A stretch of 64,000 bases of DNA from Ardenticatenaceae bacterium (GCA_020634495.1 JACKBR010000007.1:1-64000), one strand, 5' to 3'. Positions 42,482 through 51,653 are shown, numbered from the stretch's first letter. Numbers and translations: made by a program. The notes: a model not told the origin generated them from the letters alone.

Positions 42482-42600
42482 TAATTTTTAGCCCCTGGGG
42501 ATTTTAGGGCTGGCAAATCAGGGTTGCGTAACCAGAGCTGAATCACGTTTCATGCATCACGCTTCACTTAATAACCCATGAGGGCCAAGAGGCCAGAAAT

Positions 42601-43929
42601 TTACAGCACAACACCTTCAGGATCGTTGCCAGAATCCAGCATTGCTTTACGCACGTTGACTGTACTGAGCAAAATAAGCCCCACCACAAAGAAAATAATC
42701 AAAGAGACGATGGCAATGCGCTGCGATCCGGTGAGCTGAACGGCCGCAGCAAATGCCAGCGGCCCCAGCCAGGAAGTCCCGCGTTCGCTAATCTCGTAAA
42801 AGCCAAAATATTCCGCCTCATGGTCCGCCGGAATCATTTGCGAGAACAGCGAGCGGCTGAGCGCCTGCGAGCCACCTAAAACGATGGCCACCAAAACGCC
42901 AATAATGAAAAGCTGCGTTTCATTGTTTAAGAAAGCGTAGGCGTAAATCACCAGCCCAGACCAAATGACCAGACTTAGCATGATAGAGCGCTTGGCTCCG
43001 ATGCGTCTGGCCAAAAAGCCAAAAGCAAAGGCTCCCACAAAGGCGACAAATTGAATTATGAGCACCAGCAGCAGAAGGCTGCTCGTTTCCACACCCAACT
43101 CGTCGGCGGCAAAGGCTGTGGCCACAATGATGACGGTTTGGATGCCGTCGTTGTAAATGAGGTAGGCGATGAGGTAGTGCAAGGTCGCCGGGTATTTTTG
43201 GCGCAGTTCGCGCAGCGTATGCACAATTTGGCGAATGCCGTGCGAAAATAGCGTGCTGCCCTCAGGCAGTTGGCGGGCTGCGTCGCGGCTTTTTAGCCGC
43301 TTGCTGGGGAAAATGTAGGTGAACACCAGCCACCAAACACCCGCGCTGGCCAGGCTGATGCGCACGGCCAGCCCCGTGTCTTCCATGAAGTTTAAGAGGC
43401 CAAGATTGACAAGCAGCAGGAGGCCACCGCCCAAATAGCCAAAGGCAAAGCCACGCGAGCTAACGGCGTCTCGCTGGTCTGGCGAGGCAATTTCTGGCAA
43501 GAAGGCGTTGTAAAAAACAATGGCGGCCCCAAAGCAAAGGTTGGCTACAATGGCCAAAACGCTGGCGAGAATGACTGCGCCGTTGGTGCCCAAAACGGGC
43601 ATATCTGCCTGAACGGTAAACAACAGAATGGTCGTAACCGCGCCGATGTAGGCAAAGGTCATCATCATTCGTTTTTTGAGGTTGGTGTAGTCGGCGATGG
43701 TGCCCAGCAGGGGGAGGAAGAAGACTTGCAGCAGCACAGAAAGCGAGGCCGAGGCGGGGAAGATGGCTGCTGGCTGAACGGGGAAACCAAAGATCATGAG
43801 GGGGGTGCTGCTGGACTCTGCCAAAGCCTGGATATATGGCCCCAAGAGTGCGGTGACAACGGTGGTGCTAAAGGCGGAGTTGGCCCAATCGTACATGGTC
43901 CAACCGAAGATTTCTCGTTTGTCGTTCAA
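42601..43929 (-). CDS. MFS transporter, UMF1/Atg22-like
   Basis: A 442-residue transporter with 12 hydrophobic helices. The N-terminal IFGWTMYDWANSAFSTTVV is the hallmark of the UMF1/Atg22-like MFS branch, whose yeast member exports amino acids from vacuoles. The middle has HTLRELRQKYPATLHYLIAY and LLVLIIQFVAFVGAFAFGFL. Substrate is unknown. The start is a TTG at 43929 with GAGG 5 nt upstream; no ATG is placed as well. Convergent arfB ends 119 nt away. Confidence 0.88.
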   Translation of the reverse strand: MNDKREIFGWTMYDWANSAFSTTVVTALLGPYIQALAESSSTPLMIFGFPVQPAAIFPASASLSVLLQVFFLPLLGTIADYTNLKKRMMMTFAYIGAVTTILLFTVQADMPVLGTNGAVILASVLAIVANLCFGAAIVFYNAFLPEIASPDQRDAVSSRGFAFGYLGGGLLLLVNLGLLNFMEDTGLAVRISLASAGVWWLVFTYIFPSKRLKSRDAARQLPEGSTLFSHGIRQIVHTLRELRQKYPATLHYLIAYLIYNDGIQTVIIVATAFAADELGVETSSLLLLVLIIQFVAFVGAFAFGFLARRIGAKRSIMLSLVIWSGLVIYAYAFLNNETQLFIIGVLVAIVLGGSQALSRSLFSQMIPADHEAEYFGFYEISERGTSWLGPLAFAAAVQLTGSQRIAIVSLIIFFVVGLILLSTVNVRKAMLDSGNDPEGVVL

Positions 43930-44035
43930 GGATTCCTCTCTTGCTTTGTTGACGCAGCGATAAAAAGAAGGAGTGTTCTCAATTTTGCGTTGTTGTTTAG
44001 TGAGGCAACGGCCGTTTCTCTGCTATGCCCGTAAC

Positions 44036-44069
44036 AAAAAAGCGACAAGCGCCGGAATGGGCTTGTCGC
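44036..44069 (-). terminator. terminator of the LCP gene
   Basis: A 9-bp stem GCGACAAGC (44042-44050) and GCTTGTCGC (44061-44069) is followed on the minus strand by TTTTTT. It is about 95 nt after the LCP stop. Two ACGGCCGT copies (44089, 44136) lie between the stop and this hairpin. Confidence 0.75.
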
Positions 44070-44163
44070 CTGGAGAATTGTGATAAAAGACGGCCGTTTG
44101 GGTTGCCACATTCATGTGCAGATTATGCCTGGGAACGGCCGTTTTCGCAAAGGATCAGCCAGG

Positions 44164-45726
44164 TTAATTTATAAACTCTTGTGGCTGATAAAGCTGGTTC
44201 AGGCAAGGGTCATAATCTTCACCCAGGATCACCTTGTATTCATAATCAAACGTGTCGTCTTCTGTAAGCTGAATCTCACTGCGATACATGTCAAAAATCC
44301 AGCTAATCATCCAGTCAAACGAATCTTTGAAGTTGGGCCGATAATAAAACATTTGTGTAAATGTTTCCGTCGGGGGCGTTTCCTCGCTGATAATGGGCAC
44401 AAAGCCGTACCAGGCCAAATTATCGGCGGCTAAAGCGGCCATTTCTGGATTGCCGCTGGCGTTGACAATTTCCACTGTGATGGGGCGGCGGTTGGCTCGG
44501 TTTAGGGCTGGCACGCGGAATAAACGGCTAAACGTCTCTTGCAGATTGTCTTCACCTTCCCAAATGGGAATTTGAACCTGAGCGCCGCTGGGCGTCTCCC
44601 AGGGAACAATGCCTCGCACTAAATACAAATGCTGCACCCCATTTTGGCGAATGGCGGGAGCCATCGTTGCCAATTGCAGCATCCGGCCAATGTCCATATC
44701 GGTTTCCACATTGTCTTTGTAGGCGTTCCACAACGAGGGAAATTCAGAGAGCAGACCAAAATCAACTCCCTGATTGAGCAGGGCGCGCAGCAGCTGCTGC
44801 TGGCGACGGCCGCGATCAAAGTCATTGGTAGAGAGCCGGGAGCGGGCAAACCAGAGCGCCGTGTCACCATCCATGTGGTGTACGCCCGGCTCCAGGGCAA
44901 ATTGGGCCCAGTTGTCCTCGTCGTTGGGGTCTAGCTCTGGCGAGATGAGCCGCCAATCTTGCAGGCGGCAGCTAACGGCCAAATCGACACCGCCAATGGC
45001 GTCTACGGCCGTTTCAAATCCCTGAAAATCAACGCGGGCATAATAATGGATGGGAATGCCAAAGTTGTACAAAATGGTTTGCTTGAGCAAATCCACACCG
45101 CCCAGCGATAAGGCGGTATTGAGCCGGTTCATAATTTTGCCGGGAATGTACACGAATAAATCACGCGGCAGCGAGATCATTGAAGCAGTGGGGCCATCTT
45201 CGTTGATGGAGACGATGATCATCGTGTCGGTGCGCGTGTCGTTGGACCCCAGCGCGGTGTCGCTGCCCAGCAGCAAAATGTTGGTGGTGTTGTCAGGCAC
45301 TTCAAAGGTGGGTACGGCCGTGGGAACGGCCGTTGAAGGTGTGGGCACGCCTTCGCGTAAATCTTCTGGGGCGGTGATGGTGAGGACGGGTTCTTGCTGT
45401 GGCAGGCTGGTGGGTGTGGCGGTGGGAACGGCCGTATTGGTTGGCCTGATTGTGGCGGTGGCGGTATCGCCCTGGGTGGGGCTTGGCCCCGGCGTTACAG
45501 ATTCATCTGGTGTGGGGGTGGCTGTTGGCGGTTGGGTGCTGGTTGCTGGCAAGGTTGCCGTTGGGCCAGAGGCGGCTACTTTAATGCCAACGGTGGGAAC
45601 CAAAGTGGGCAATGGTTCGGCCTGAACGGCCGTGCAGCTAACCAGCCCCACGATTACCAAAAATAATAAAATGCCCACAAGCTGTGGGTGACTCGCAAAC
45701 GATTTTAACCTAATCAACATAGCCAT
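44164..45726 (-). CDS. LytR-CpsA-Psr (LCP) family glycopolymer transferase
   Basis: A 520-residue LCP protein, likely linking a glycopolymer to the cell wall. The N-terminal hydrophobic segment ends in L-V-S-C (Cys31), so it may be lipidated rather than a simple TM anchor. A long Pro/Thr/Ala linker fills about residues 40-135. The LCP domain follows: NTTNILLLGSDTALGSNDTR, TDTMIIVSINEDGPTASMIS, LPRDLFVYIPG, then MDGDTALWFARSRLSTNDFD with conserved Arg/Asp residues for pyrophosphate binding. A LytR_C domain starts ITVEIVNASGNPEMAALAAD near 410. It opens the glycan region. Five ACGGCCGT copies fall in the gene, two of them 12 nt apart. Confidence 0.9.
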   Translation of the reverse strand: MAMLIRLKSFASHPQLVGILLFLVIVGLVSCTAVQAEPLPTLVPTVGIKVAASGPTATLPATSTQPPTATPTPDESVTPGPSPTQGDTATATIRPTNTAVPTATPTSLPQQEPVLTITAPEDLREGVPTPSTAVPTAVPTFEVPDNTTNILLLGSDTALGSNDTRTDTMIIVSINEDGPTASMISLPRDLFVYIPGKIMNRLNTALSLGGVDLLKQTILYNFGIPIHYYARVDFQGFETAVDAIGGVDLAVSCRLQDWRLISPELDPNDEDNWAQFALEPGVHHMDGDTALWFARSRLSTNDFDRGRRQQQLLRALLNQGVDFGLLSEFPSLWNAYKDNVETDMDIGRMLQLATMAPAIRQNGVQHLYLVRGIVPWETPSGAQVQIPIWEGEDNLQETFSRLFRVPALNRANRRPITVEIVNASGNPEMAALAADNLAWYGFVPIISEETPPTETFTQMFYYRPNFKDSFDWMISWIFDMYRSEIQLTEDDTFDYEYKVILGEDYDPCLNQLYQPQEFIN

Positions 45727-45730
45727 AAAA

Positions 45731-45829
45731 GAATTGTGCGTTGTGAGTAATGAATCGTGAGGTAGGAATGAACCATGCTACCAGCTTTTACTCACAATTG
45801 AGGGTTCACAATTCATTATTCACAATTAT
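45731..45829. repeat. inverted pair of TTGTGAGT/TTCACAATT arrays
   Basis: The left part (45731-45761) is GAATTGTG, GTTGTGAGT and AATCGTGAGG; the right part (about 45789-45829) is ACTCACAATT, GTTCACAATT, ATTCACAATT. The two parts can pair. It lies upstream of the LCP gene and downstream of the ABC permease. Confidence 0.7.
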
Positions 45830-45946
45830 TAACGATGATTCGATGAATGCCGGGGGGCATTATAACATGGACGATCAACCCTTTGGAACCACGCCGTGTG
45901 GTCGTAGAGGTTTGATAGCGATCTCGTTTGTTTCGGAGCAATCCAT

Positions 45947-46846
45947 CTATAATTTTTCGCCAAACAGAAACTCTGAGCGACTAAAAACGATATACCCAAT
46001 GATGAAAATGAGAACGGCCGTTATAAACGTGCGCAGCAGGGCCAAAGGGTCCATGGCAGACGGCCCGTTGCCGCCAACGTTGCCCCACAAAACCGTGCGG
46101 TAACTGTCCACAATTGAAGCCATCGGATTAAGCCAGCGCATGAGCCGCGCCTGATTAAAAACAATCCCAAAAAGTTCTGTGCGCGTGCCCAGCCGCTCGA
46201 AAGGATAAAAAATAGGCGTCAGGAAAAACCAGGCCAAAAGACCAACCTCTAAAATCATGGCCGTGTCCCGGTAAAAGGTGTGCAAGGTAGCAACGATAAG
46301 ACCTAGCCCCAGCAAAAAAACCATCTGCGTCAGTAAAATGAGCGGCACCCAGAGGGCATGGATGGATAAGCCCACGCCAAAGGCAAAGAGAAGCACAAGC
46401 AGCACCACGGAGGCCAACAAAAAGTTCACCAAATTAGAAAGCATGGTGGCCAGCGGCAGTAAAATGCGGGGGAAATACACTTTCTTGATGATTGCGGCAT
46501 TGCCTGTAATGGATTGGGCGCTGCTGTTGAGCGTGCCCGTATGAAACTGCCAGGGGATCAAAGCAACCAGGATAAATACCGGATATTTTTCTATATCGTC
46601 GTTGGGAATGAGAATGGTAAACAAAACGGTGTAAACCGTCATCATGAGCAGGGGATGCAGCAAGCTCCATACCACGCCCAAGAGGGAATTTTTGTAGCGC
46701 ACTTTCAGATCGCGAATGACAAGATTTTTCAGCAGGTATCTGTAAGCATACAGTTCCCGAATTTTGCCTGACAATGTTTGTAGTTCATCAGAATCAAATT
46801 TGGGAATTGGTAGGTTTTTTGAAACGGTTTCTGTAGAGGTTGACAT
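45947..46846 (-). CDS. ABC-2 type polysaccharide exporter permease (Wzm/TagG-like)
   Basis: A 299-residue membrane protein with six hydrophobic helices. The N-terminal region YRYLLKNLVIRDLKVRYKNS plus LLGVVWSLLHPLLMMTVYTV is diagnostic of the polysaccharide/teichoic-acid export permeases. PWQFHTGTLNSSAQSITGN and RILLPLATMLSNLVNFLLAS follow. It would carry a lipid-linked glycan or a polymer across the membrane. The matching ATPase (Wzt/TagH) is not beside it and not in the window. Upstream is a GT4 gene on the same strand. Confidence 0.9.
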   Translation of the reverse strand: MSTSTETVSKNLPIPKFDSDELQTLSGKIRELYAYRYLLKNLVIRDLKVRYKNSLLGVVWSLLHPLLMMTVYTVLFTILIPNDDIEKYPVFILVALIPWQFHTGTLNSSAQSITGNAAIIKKVYFPRILLPLATMLSNLVNFLLASVVLLVLLFAFGVGLSIHALWVPLILLTQMVFLLGLGLIVATLHTFYRDTAMILEVGLLAWFFLTPIFYPFERLGTRTELFGIVFNQARLMRWLNPMASIVDSYRTVLWGNVGGNGPSAMDPLALLRTFITAVLIFIIGYIVFSRSEFLFGEKL

Positions 46847-46915
46847 AAAAATCCAAAAATTCTAATTTTCCAGCAGAAAGTATACCATTGCTTAACGGCC
46901 GTTACGATGCCTGTG

Positions 46916-48163
46916 CTATTTTCTCATCTTCTTATTTTGCTGGAATGCCTCGTGGTAGAGCTGGGCGATAACGGCCGTATGTTCAGCAATAGTACCAACG
47001 GGCAAAATGTTTTGCCGCAGCCGCTGCCGCAGGGCAAGATCGTTGTGCAATGTTTGCAGAGCCTGGGCCAGTTGCGCCACATTGCCCGGAGACACCAACA
47101 GCCCATCGACGCCATGCCGCACCCGTTCGCCCAGCACGCCCAAATCGTTGGTGATGACGGGCACGCCCATGGCAAACGCCTCAGACACGACAAAGCAAAA
47201 CGTTTCGTACCACAGCGAGGGCACCACGACCACATCCAGTTGGGCCAGCATTTCCCACACTTCCTGCCGGTTGAGCTTGCCCAAAAATGCGGCTCGTTTG
47301 CTGCGCTTCAGCTGATTGACATAATCAGGATCGAATTCTGTGTCTCCGGCAATCCATAATTCGGCCGTTTTGGGCAAGGTGTTAAACGCTTCCACCAGCA
47401 CGTGAACCCCCTTTTGCCAGGACAGCCCGCCCAAATACCCCACGCGAAACGACTCATGCGGCGGCACTTGCGGAATGTCTGGATAATCCAACCCAGGCGG
47501 GGCAACGGCGATCTTTTCGGCGGGCAGGCCGTGTTCCACGTACCACTGCTTCACAAACTGTGCCGGAGCGATTAGCTTGCTGGCTTGTTGCAGAACGCGG
47601 CGGAGACGGCCGTTGCGTAAAGCCAGCGGCAGGGCAAGCGGGGGCATGGCAGGCGGAAACAGCGGCTGGTTGGCTCGTGCCAGGGCACATTTGGCACAGT
47701 TCAGGTACAGGCGGCCCGGCCCCTCACAAATTTCTTGCGTATCGTTGGTGAGCAGTTGGGCATTGGCGCAAACCCACCAAAAATCCCACAGCGTAACCAC
47801 GTAGGGAATCTGCTGCTGGTGCAAAAAATCCAGGATTTGGCCGGGCAGGCCCATCAAATGTTCCACATGCACCACGTCTGGCTTGAAGGCGGCGATGACT
47901 TCCTGGAAGGCGTGGAGCAAACTGGCATTGCCAAAGGTGGAAAGGAGGCGGTTGGTGGGCTGGAAACGGCCGTTCCAGGCCGACCAGATCACAAGGCCAT
48001 CTTCCTCACGCTGGCCAAGCCCCGTGCCTTCGGCGCTGCGGCGATGGAACACCGCCACGGTATGCCCCTGCTGCTGCAAGGCACGGGTGAGCCAAACGGT
48101 ATACAATTCGGTACCGCCCACATGGTCTGGCGGATATTGATGAATCAGATGAAGAATACGCAT
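46916..48163 (-). CDS. glycosyltransferase family 4
   Basis: A 415-residue GT-B glycosyltransferase. The opening MRILHLIHQYPPDHVGGTEL and VWLTRALQQQGHTVAVFHRR are typical of family 4. The C-terminal domain has RVGYLGGLSWQKGVHVLVEA and VVVPSLWYETFCFVVSEAFA, with MGVPVITNDLGVLGERVRHG giving the E-x7-E donor site. A run of Cys (WVCANAQLLT, CEGPGRLYLNCAKCALA) might bind a metal; this occurs in some GT4 subgroups. It faces the plus-strand GT cluster across a MITE-like element and is 69 nt upstream of the permease. Confidence 0.9.
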   Translation of the reverse strand: MRILHLIHQYPPDHVGGTELYTVWLTRALQQQGHTVAVFHRRSAEGTGLGQREEDGLVIWSAWNGRFQPTNRLLSTFGNASLLHAFQEVIAAFKPDVVHVEHLMGLPGQILDFLHQQQIPYVVTLWDFWWVCANAQLLTNDTQEICEGPGRLYLNCAKCALARANQPLFPPAMPPLALPLALRNGRLRRVLQQASKLIAPAQFVKQWYVEHGLPAEKIAVAPPGLDYPDIPQVPPHESFRVGYLGGLSWQKGVHVLVEAFNTLPKTAELWIAGDTEFDPDYVNQLKRSKRAAFLGKLNRQEVWEMLAQLDVVVVPSLWYETFCFVVSEAFAMGVPVITNDLGVLGERVRHGVDGLLVSPGNVAQLAQALQTLHNDLALRQRLRQNILPVGTIAEHTAVIAQLYHEAFQQNKKMRK

Positions 48164-48247
48164 ATTTTTGTGACCGTCCGCTCAAAGGAAAAGCCATTTT
48201 TAGCCGCTTACTTTGTCCGGCTGGGGATGGTATGTTAAGATGCTGCG

Positions 48248-48436
48248 CCTGTCAAAAATGCAGCACACCAGACCCAAAGGGTTCGTTCACAAATAACTTT
48301 TGATAAGGAAACGAACCCCAAGGTTTGCCCGTTTACCAAAGTCAAAAATAAAAAACGGGCAAGCCCTAAGGGTTTAACTTCTAAAAGGTCTGATTGCCCC
48401 AGAGCAAACCCTTAGGGTCTTTCCTGTCAAAAATGC
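48248..48436. mobile_element. MITE-like element with three nested hairpins and 14-bp direct repeats
   Basis: CCTGTCAAAAATGC occurs at 48248-48261 and 48423-48436, as a target duplication would. Inside, near-terminal inverted repeats AGACCC[A/T]AAGGGTT (48270 and 48407 regions) enclose three hairpins: GGGTTCGTT/AACGAACCC, TTGCCCGTTT/AAACGGGCAA and CCCTAAGGGTTT/AAACCCTTAGGG. It has no coding capacity. The right repeat ends one nt before the GT2 ATG at 48438. A fragment TTAGGGTTTGCCCGTT recurs near 51672. Confidence 0.65.
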
Positions 48437-48437
48437 T

Positions 48438-49343
48438 ATGAATGTCTCAATTGTCCTCCTCAACTGGAATGCCGCTGACGATACGATTGCCTGTTTGCAG
48501 CCGATGCTGAGCTGGCAGCAGGTACGGCCGTTGCTTATCGTGGTAGACAACGCCTCCGAACCAGCCGACGTGGCCCGGCTTCGGGCAGCGCTCCCTACGG
48601 CACACCTCATCGAAAACAGCCAGAATGAAGGCTTTTCCGGCGGCACAAACCGGGGCATGGCCTATGCGCTGGCGCAGGGAGACGACCCCATTTTACTGCT
48701 GAACAACGATGCCACGATTGGCGAAACGGCCGTCTTTCGCCTGGCGCAAACGTTAGCCGAACAGCCCGAAATTGGCCTGATCGTCCCCCAACTGCTGGAT
48801 GAACATGGCGACCTGGTGGCGGTTGGTGGGAAAAATCCGGCCTTTCACCTGCAAACGCGGGTGCAGCACTTTGCCAATGACAATCCGGTGCAGCAGGTGG
48901 CGACAATTTCGGGAACGGCCGTACTCCTACGGGCGGCCATGCTGCGGCAGGTGGGGCTGCTGGATGAACGCTTTTTCTTCAGCACGGAGATGGCCGATTT
49001 GTCACTTCGGGCGCGGCAGCAGGGCTATTTTTGCGCCGTGGAGCGGCGTGCTGAGGCCAGCCACACCATTAGCCGCTCGGCCTCCCTGCGCGATTCACTT
49101 TATGTCTACTACATCGTGCGCAATCGCTTTCTGATTTTGGGCAAGCATTACCGCTGGCGGCTGGATTTGCGCGCTTTTTGGCTGGCCTACACGGTGGCCC
49201 TGTGGGGCAAGCTGCGCCTGGGCGGGCAGCGCGTCACGGCGCGGGCGGTGTGGCTGGCGTTGCTGGATGGGTTGAACGGCCGTTTTGGGGGCCAAAATGA
49301 GCGCGTGCTGGCGGCCTGCGCCGAGGTGAGTACTCCCCAATGA
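48438..49343 (+). CDS. glycosyltransferase family 2 (rhamnosyltransferase-like)
   Basis: A 301-residue GT-A enzyme. It begins MNVSIVLLNWNAADDTIACL, has IVVDNASEPADV, SQNEGFSGGTNRGMAYAL and ILLLNNDATIG (the DxD-like metal site as N-N-D), then ISGTAVLLRAAMLRQVGLLD and FFFSTEMADLSLRARQQG. This set marks the WbbL/rhamnosyltransferase branch of family 2. The C-terminal portion has basic helices that could touch the membrane. It is the first of three plus-strand GT genes coupled by 4-nt overlaps. No Shine-Dalgarno is visible because the MITE-like repeat ends at the start codon. Confidence 0.88.
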   Translation: MNVSIVLLNWNAADDTIACLQPMLSWQQVRPLLIVVDNASEPADVARLRAALPTAHLIENSQNEGFSGGTNRGMAYALAQGDDPILLLNNDATIGETAVFRLAQTLAEQPEIGLIVPQLLDEHGDLVAVGGKNPAFHLQTRVQHFANDNPVQQVATISGTAVLLRAAMLRQVGLLDERFFFSTEMADLSLRARQQGYFCAVERRAEASHTISRSASLRDSLYVYYIVRNRFLILGKHYRWRLDLRAFWLAYTVALWGKLRLGGQRVTARAVWLALLDGLNGRFGGQNERVLAACAEVSTPQ

Positions 49344-50353
49344 ACATTCTCTACCACCTCACCATTTTGCCGCCCAAACTGCCCGCCGCCGAAGCCCTGT
49401 CGCAGGAAATTGCCGTTTTGCGCCAGCAGTTTGGCGGGGAATTGCTGTATCTGAATCCCAACGTTGCTTCGCCAGTTTATCTGCCCCGGTTGCTGTTTGG
49501 CTGGCACAAATTGGCAGAGATTCGTCGCCGTGAAGCCGAGTTTGACCTGCACCACGTGTACAACCCAGACCCGTTTCCTTTTCCTATTTTGCGTTTTTTG
49601 CGGCGGCCCGTGGTGTATTCGCTCAGCAGCGGGCTTGGCCAAAAACGGCCGAATCTGCGCTATTTGTCAAAGATGGCGGCGGTCACCGTGCCGGACGAGC
49701 GCAGCCTGGCGCGGCTGCGCGGCTGGGGCTTGAACAATGTGCATCTGGTGCGGGCTGGGGTTGAAAACGGCCGTTTCAGCCACACGCCCCAACCACTGGC
49801 TGGCAAAATTCGGCTGCTGGTTGCCTCGGCCCCGTGGACCAAAGCCCAGTTCCAGAGTAAGGGCATTGATGCCCTGCTGGCGCTGGTGCAGCAGCGGCCA
49901 GACATTGAGCTGATTTGCCTGTGGCGCGGCGTGCTGCTGGCCGAAATGCAGCAGCGCCTGGCTGCCTACAACGTGGCTGACCGGGTCAAGGTGATGGACA
50001 AGCTGGTGGATGTGAATGAAATTTTAGGCACCGTCCACGCCACCATTAATCTGGCGGCAGACGCGGCCATCATCAAAGGGTATCCGCATTCGCTGTTGGA
50101 TTCTTTGGCAGCGGGCAAGCCGGTGCTGGTGAGCCAGGCCATCCCCATGGCCGATTACGTGGCCCAAACTGGCTGCGGCGTGGTGGTAAAATCAGTCACC
50201 CCGCAGGCGATTGAGCAAGCAGTGGCTGAATTGGTGGGGAATTATGATGGATTTGTGGCAACGGCCGTACAGGTTGGCCAGCGTGATTTTACCCAGGCAG
50301 CCATGATCGACTCTTACCGGGCCGTGTATCAAGCTGTGTTGGGGGCCGCATGA
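49340..50353 (+). CDS. glycosyltransferase, GT4-like
   Basis: A 337-residue GT-B type protein with a shortened N-terminal domain (NILYHLTILPPKLPAAEALS, then LHHVYNPDPFPFPILRFLRR). The C-terminal domain has KIRLLVASAPWTKAQFQSKG and the donor-site region GYPHSLLDSLAAGKPVLVSQ, typical of family 4. It overlaps the upstream GT2 by 4 nt (ATGA) and the next GT4 by 4 nt. Substrate is unknown. Confidence 0.82.
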   Translation: MNILYHLTILPPKLPAAEALSQEIAVLRQQFGGELLYLNPNVASPVYLPRLLFGWHKLAEIRRREAEFDLHHVYNPDPFPFPILRFLRRPVVYSLSSGLGQKRPNLRYLSKMAAVTVPDERSLARLRGWGLNNVHLVRAGVENGRFSHTPQPLAGKIRLLVASAPWTKAQFQSKGIDALLALVQQRPDIELICLWRGVLLAEMQQRLAAYNVADRVKVMDKLVDVNEILGTVHATINLAADAAIIKGYPHSLLDSLAAGKPVLVSQAIPMADYVAQTGCGVVVKSVTPQAIEQAVAELVGNYDGFVATAVQVGQRDFTQAAMIDSYRAVYQAVLGAA

Positions 50354-51591
50354 AAATTTTGCACGTTGTGCAAGGGTACCATCCCGTGGTGGGCGGCTCA
50401 GAATGGCTGGTGAAAAATTTGTCTGAGCAAATGGTGGCCCGTTACCAGGATGAGGTGACGGTTTTTACCCCCGCTGCCAGCAAACCGGCTTATTTTTGGC
50501 GCAACGAAGGCGCGCCGCTGCCGGTGGGCATCGAGCAAATTAATGGGGTCACGGTACACCGCCTGCCGCTGTTTCGCGGCCTGCGCCTGGCCCGAATGCT
50601 GCTGGCGCATGGCTTCCACCGTTTTCGCCTGCCGTACCACGACTGGGCGCGGACCATCCAGGTTGGCCCCTTGATGTTTGGCCTGCCCAAAGCGATTGCC
50701 CACAGCGGGGCCGAGATTGTTTTTGCCACGGCGTTTCCTTTTATGCACATGTATTACGCCGTCGCCGGGGCGCGACGGGCTGGCGTGCCGGTGGTGCTGC
50801 TGGGGGCCATCCACACGGCCGATTCTTGGGGCTATGACCGCCAGATGATGTACAACGCTATCCAGCAGGCGGATGCCTACATTGCCCACACGCCCTTTGA
50901 ACGGGATCATTTGCTGGCGCGGGGCATTGCGGCAGACAAGATTCGAGTGATTGGGGCGGGGGTTGATGCAGAGATGATTGCGGGGGGAAACGGCCGTCTC
51001 ATCCGCGAGCGTTACGGCCTGGGGGATGATCCGGTGCTGCTGACGCTGGGCCGCCAGTCGGAGCTGAAGCGGCTGGATACAGTCATCCAGGCGATGCCCC
51101 GCATTTGGGCGCAGCAGCCAGACGCCCGCCTGCTCATGGCCGGGGCCAGAACCAACTTTTCCGCCCAATTAGACAAGCTGATTGGCGCTCTGCCACCCGA
51201 GCAGCAGGGCAAAATCACCATCATCAATGACTTTCCTGAAAGCGACAAGCCAAACCTGCTGGCGGCGGCCGATTTGCTGCTGCATCCCTCAGGCAATGAA
51301 TCGTTTGGCATTGTGTTTGTGGAAGCGTGGGCGGCGGGCAAGCCGGTGGTTGGGGCGGATGTAGGCGCGTTGGCCTCGCTCATCGCGGCGGGTACGGATG
51401 GGCTGCTGTTCCACTACGGTGACCCGGCCAGCATGGCGCAGCAGGTGTGCCATTTGCTGGCGCAGCCAGCGCTGCGGCAATCGATGGGCGCTGCCGGGCG
51501 GGAAAAAGTGTTGGCCAATTACACCTGGGACATTGTGGCAGATCGGGTGCGGGCGCTGTATGTTGAAACGCTGGCGCAGAGGTTGGAGTAG
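50350..51591 (+). CDS. glycosyltransferase family 4
   Basis: A 413-residue GT-B enzyme. KILHVVQGYHPVVGGSEWLV opens the acceptor domain. The donor domain has VLLTLGRQSELKRLDTVIQA, then IINDFPESDKPNLLAAADLL, LLHPSGNESFGIVFVEAWAA and GKPVVGADVGALASLIAAGT. These are clear family 4 marks, including the E-x7-E pair. It is last of three coupled plus-strand GTs and ends before a TGACAAGG array and a long hairpin that may terminate the transcript. Confidence 0.9.
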   Translation: MKILHVVQGYHPVVGGSEWLVKNLSEQMVARYQDEVTVFTPAASKPAYFWRNEGAPLPVGIEQINGVTVHRLPLFRGLRLARMLLAHGFHRFRLPYHDWARTIQVGPLMFGLPKAIAHSGAEIVFATAFPFMHMYYAVAGARRAGVPVVLLGAIHTADSWGYDRQMMYNAIQQADAYIAHTPFERDHLLARGIAADKIRVIGAGVDAEMIAGGNGRLIRERYGLGDDPVLLTLGRQSELKRLDTVIQAMPRIWAQQPDARLLMAGARTNFSAQLDKLIGALPPEQQGKITIINDFPESDKPNLLAAADLLLHPSGNESFGIVFVEAWAAGKPVVGADVGALASLIAAGTDGLLFHYGDPASMAQQVCHLLAQPALRQSMGAAGREKVLANYTWDIVADRVRALYVETLAQRLE

Positions 51592-51603
51592 GGTGCTGTT
51601 TCT

Positions 51604-51653
51604 GTGACAAGGTGACAGGGTGACAAGGTGAGGGGGTGAACGGCCGTTCACCT
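51604..51653. repeat. TGACAAGG array ending in an 18-bp palindrome with ACGGCCGT
   Basis: TGACAAGG, TGACAGGG and TGACAAGG units lead into GGTGAACGGCCGTTCACC (51636-51653), a perfect palindrome centred on the high-frequency octamer. It lies just after the GT4 stop. Confidence 0.75.
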
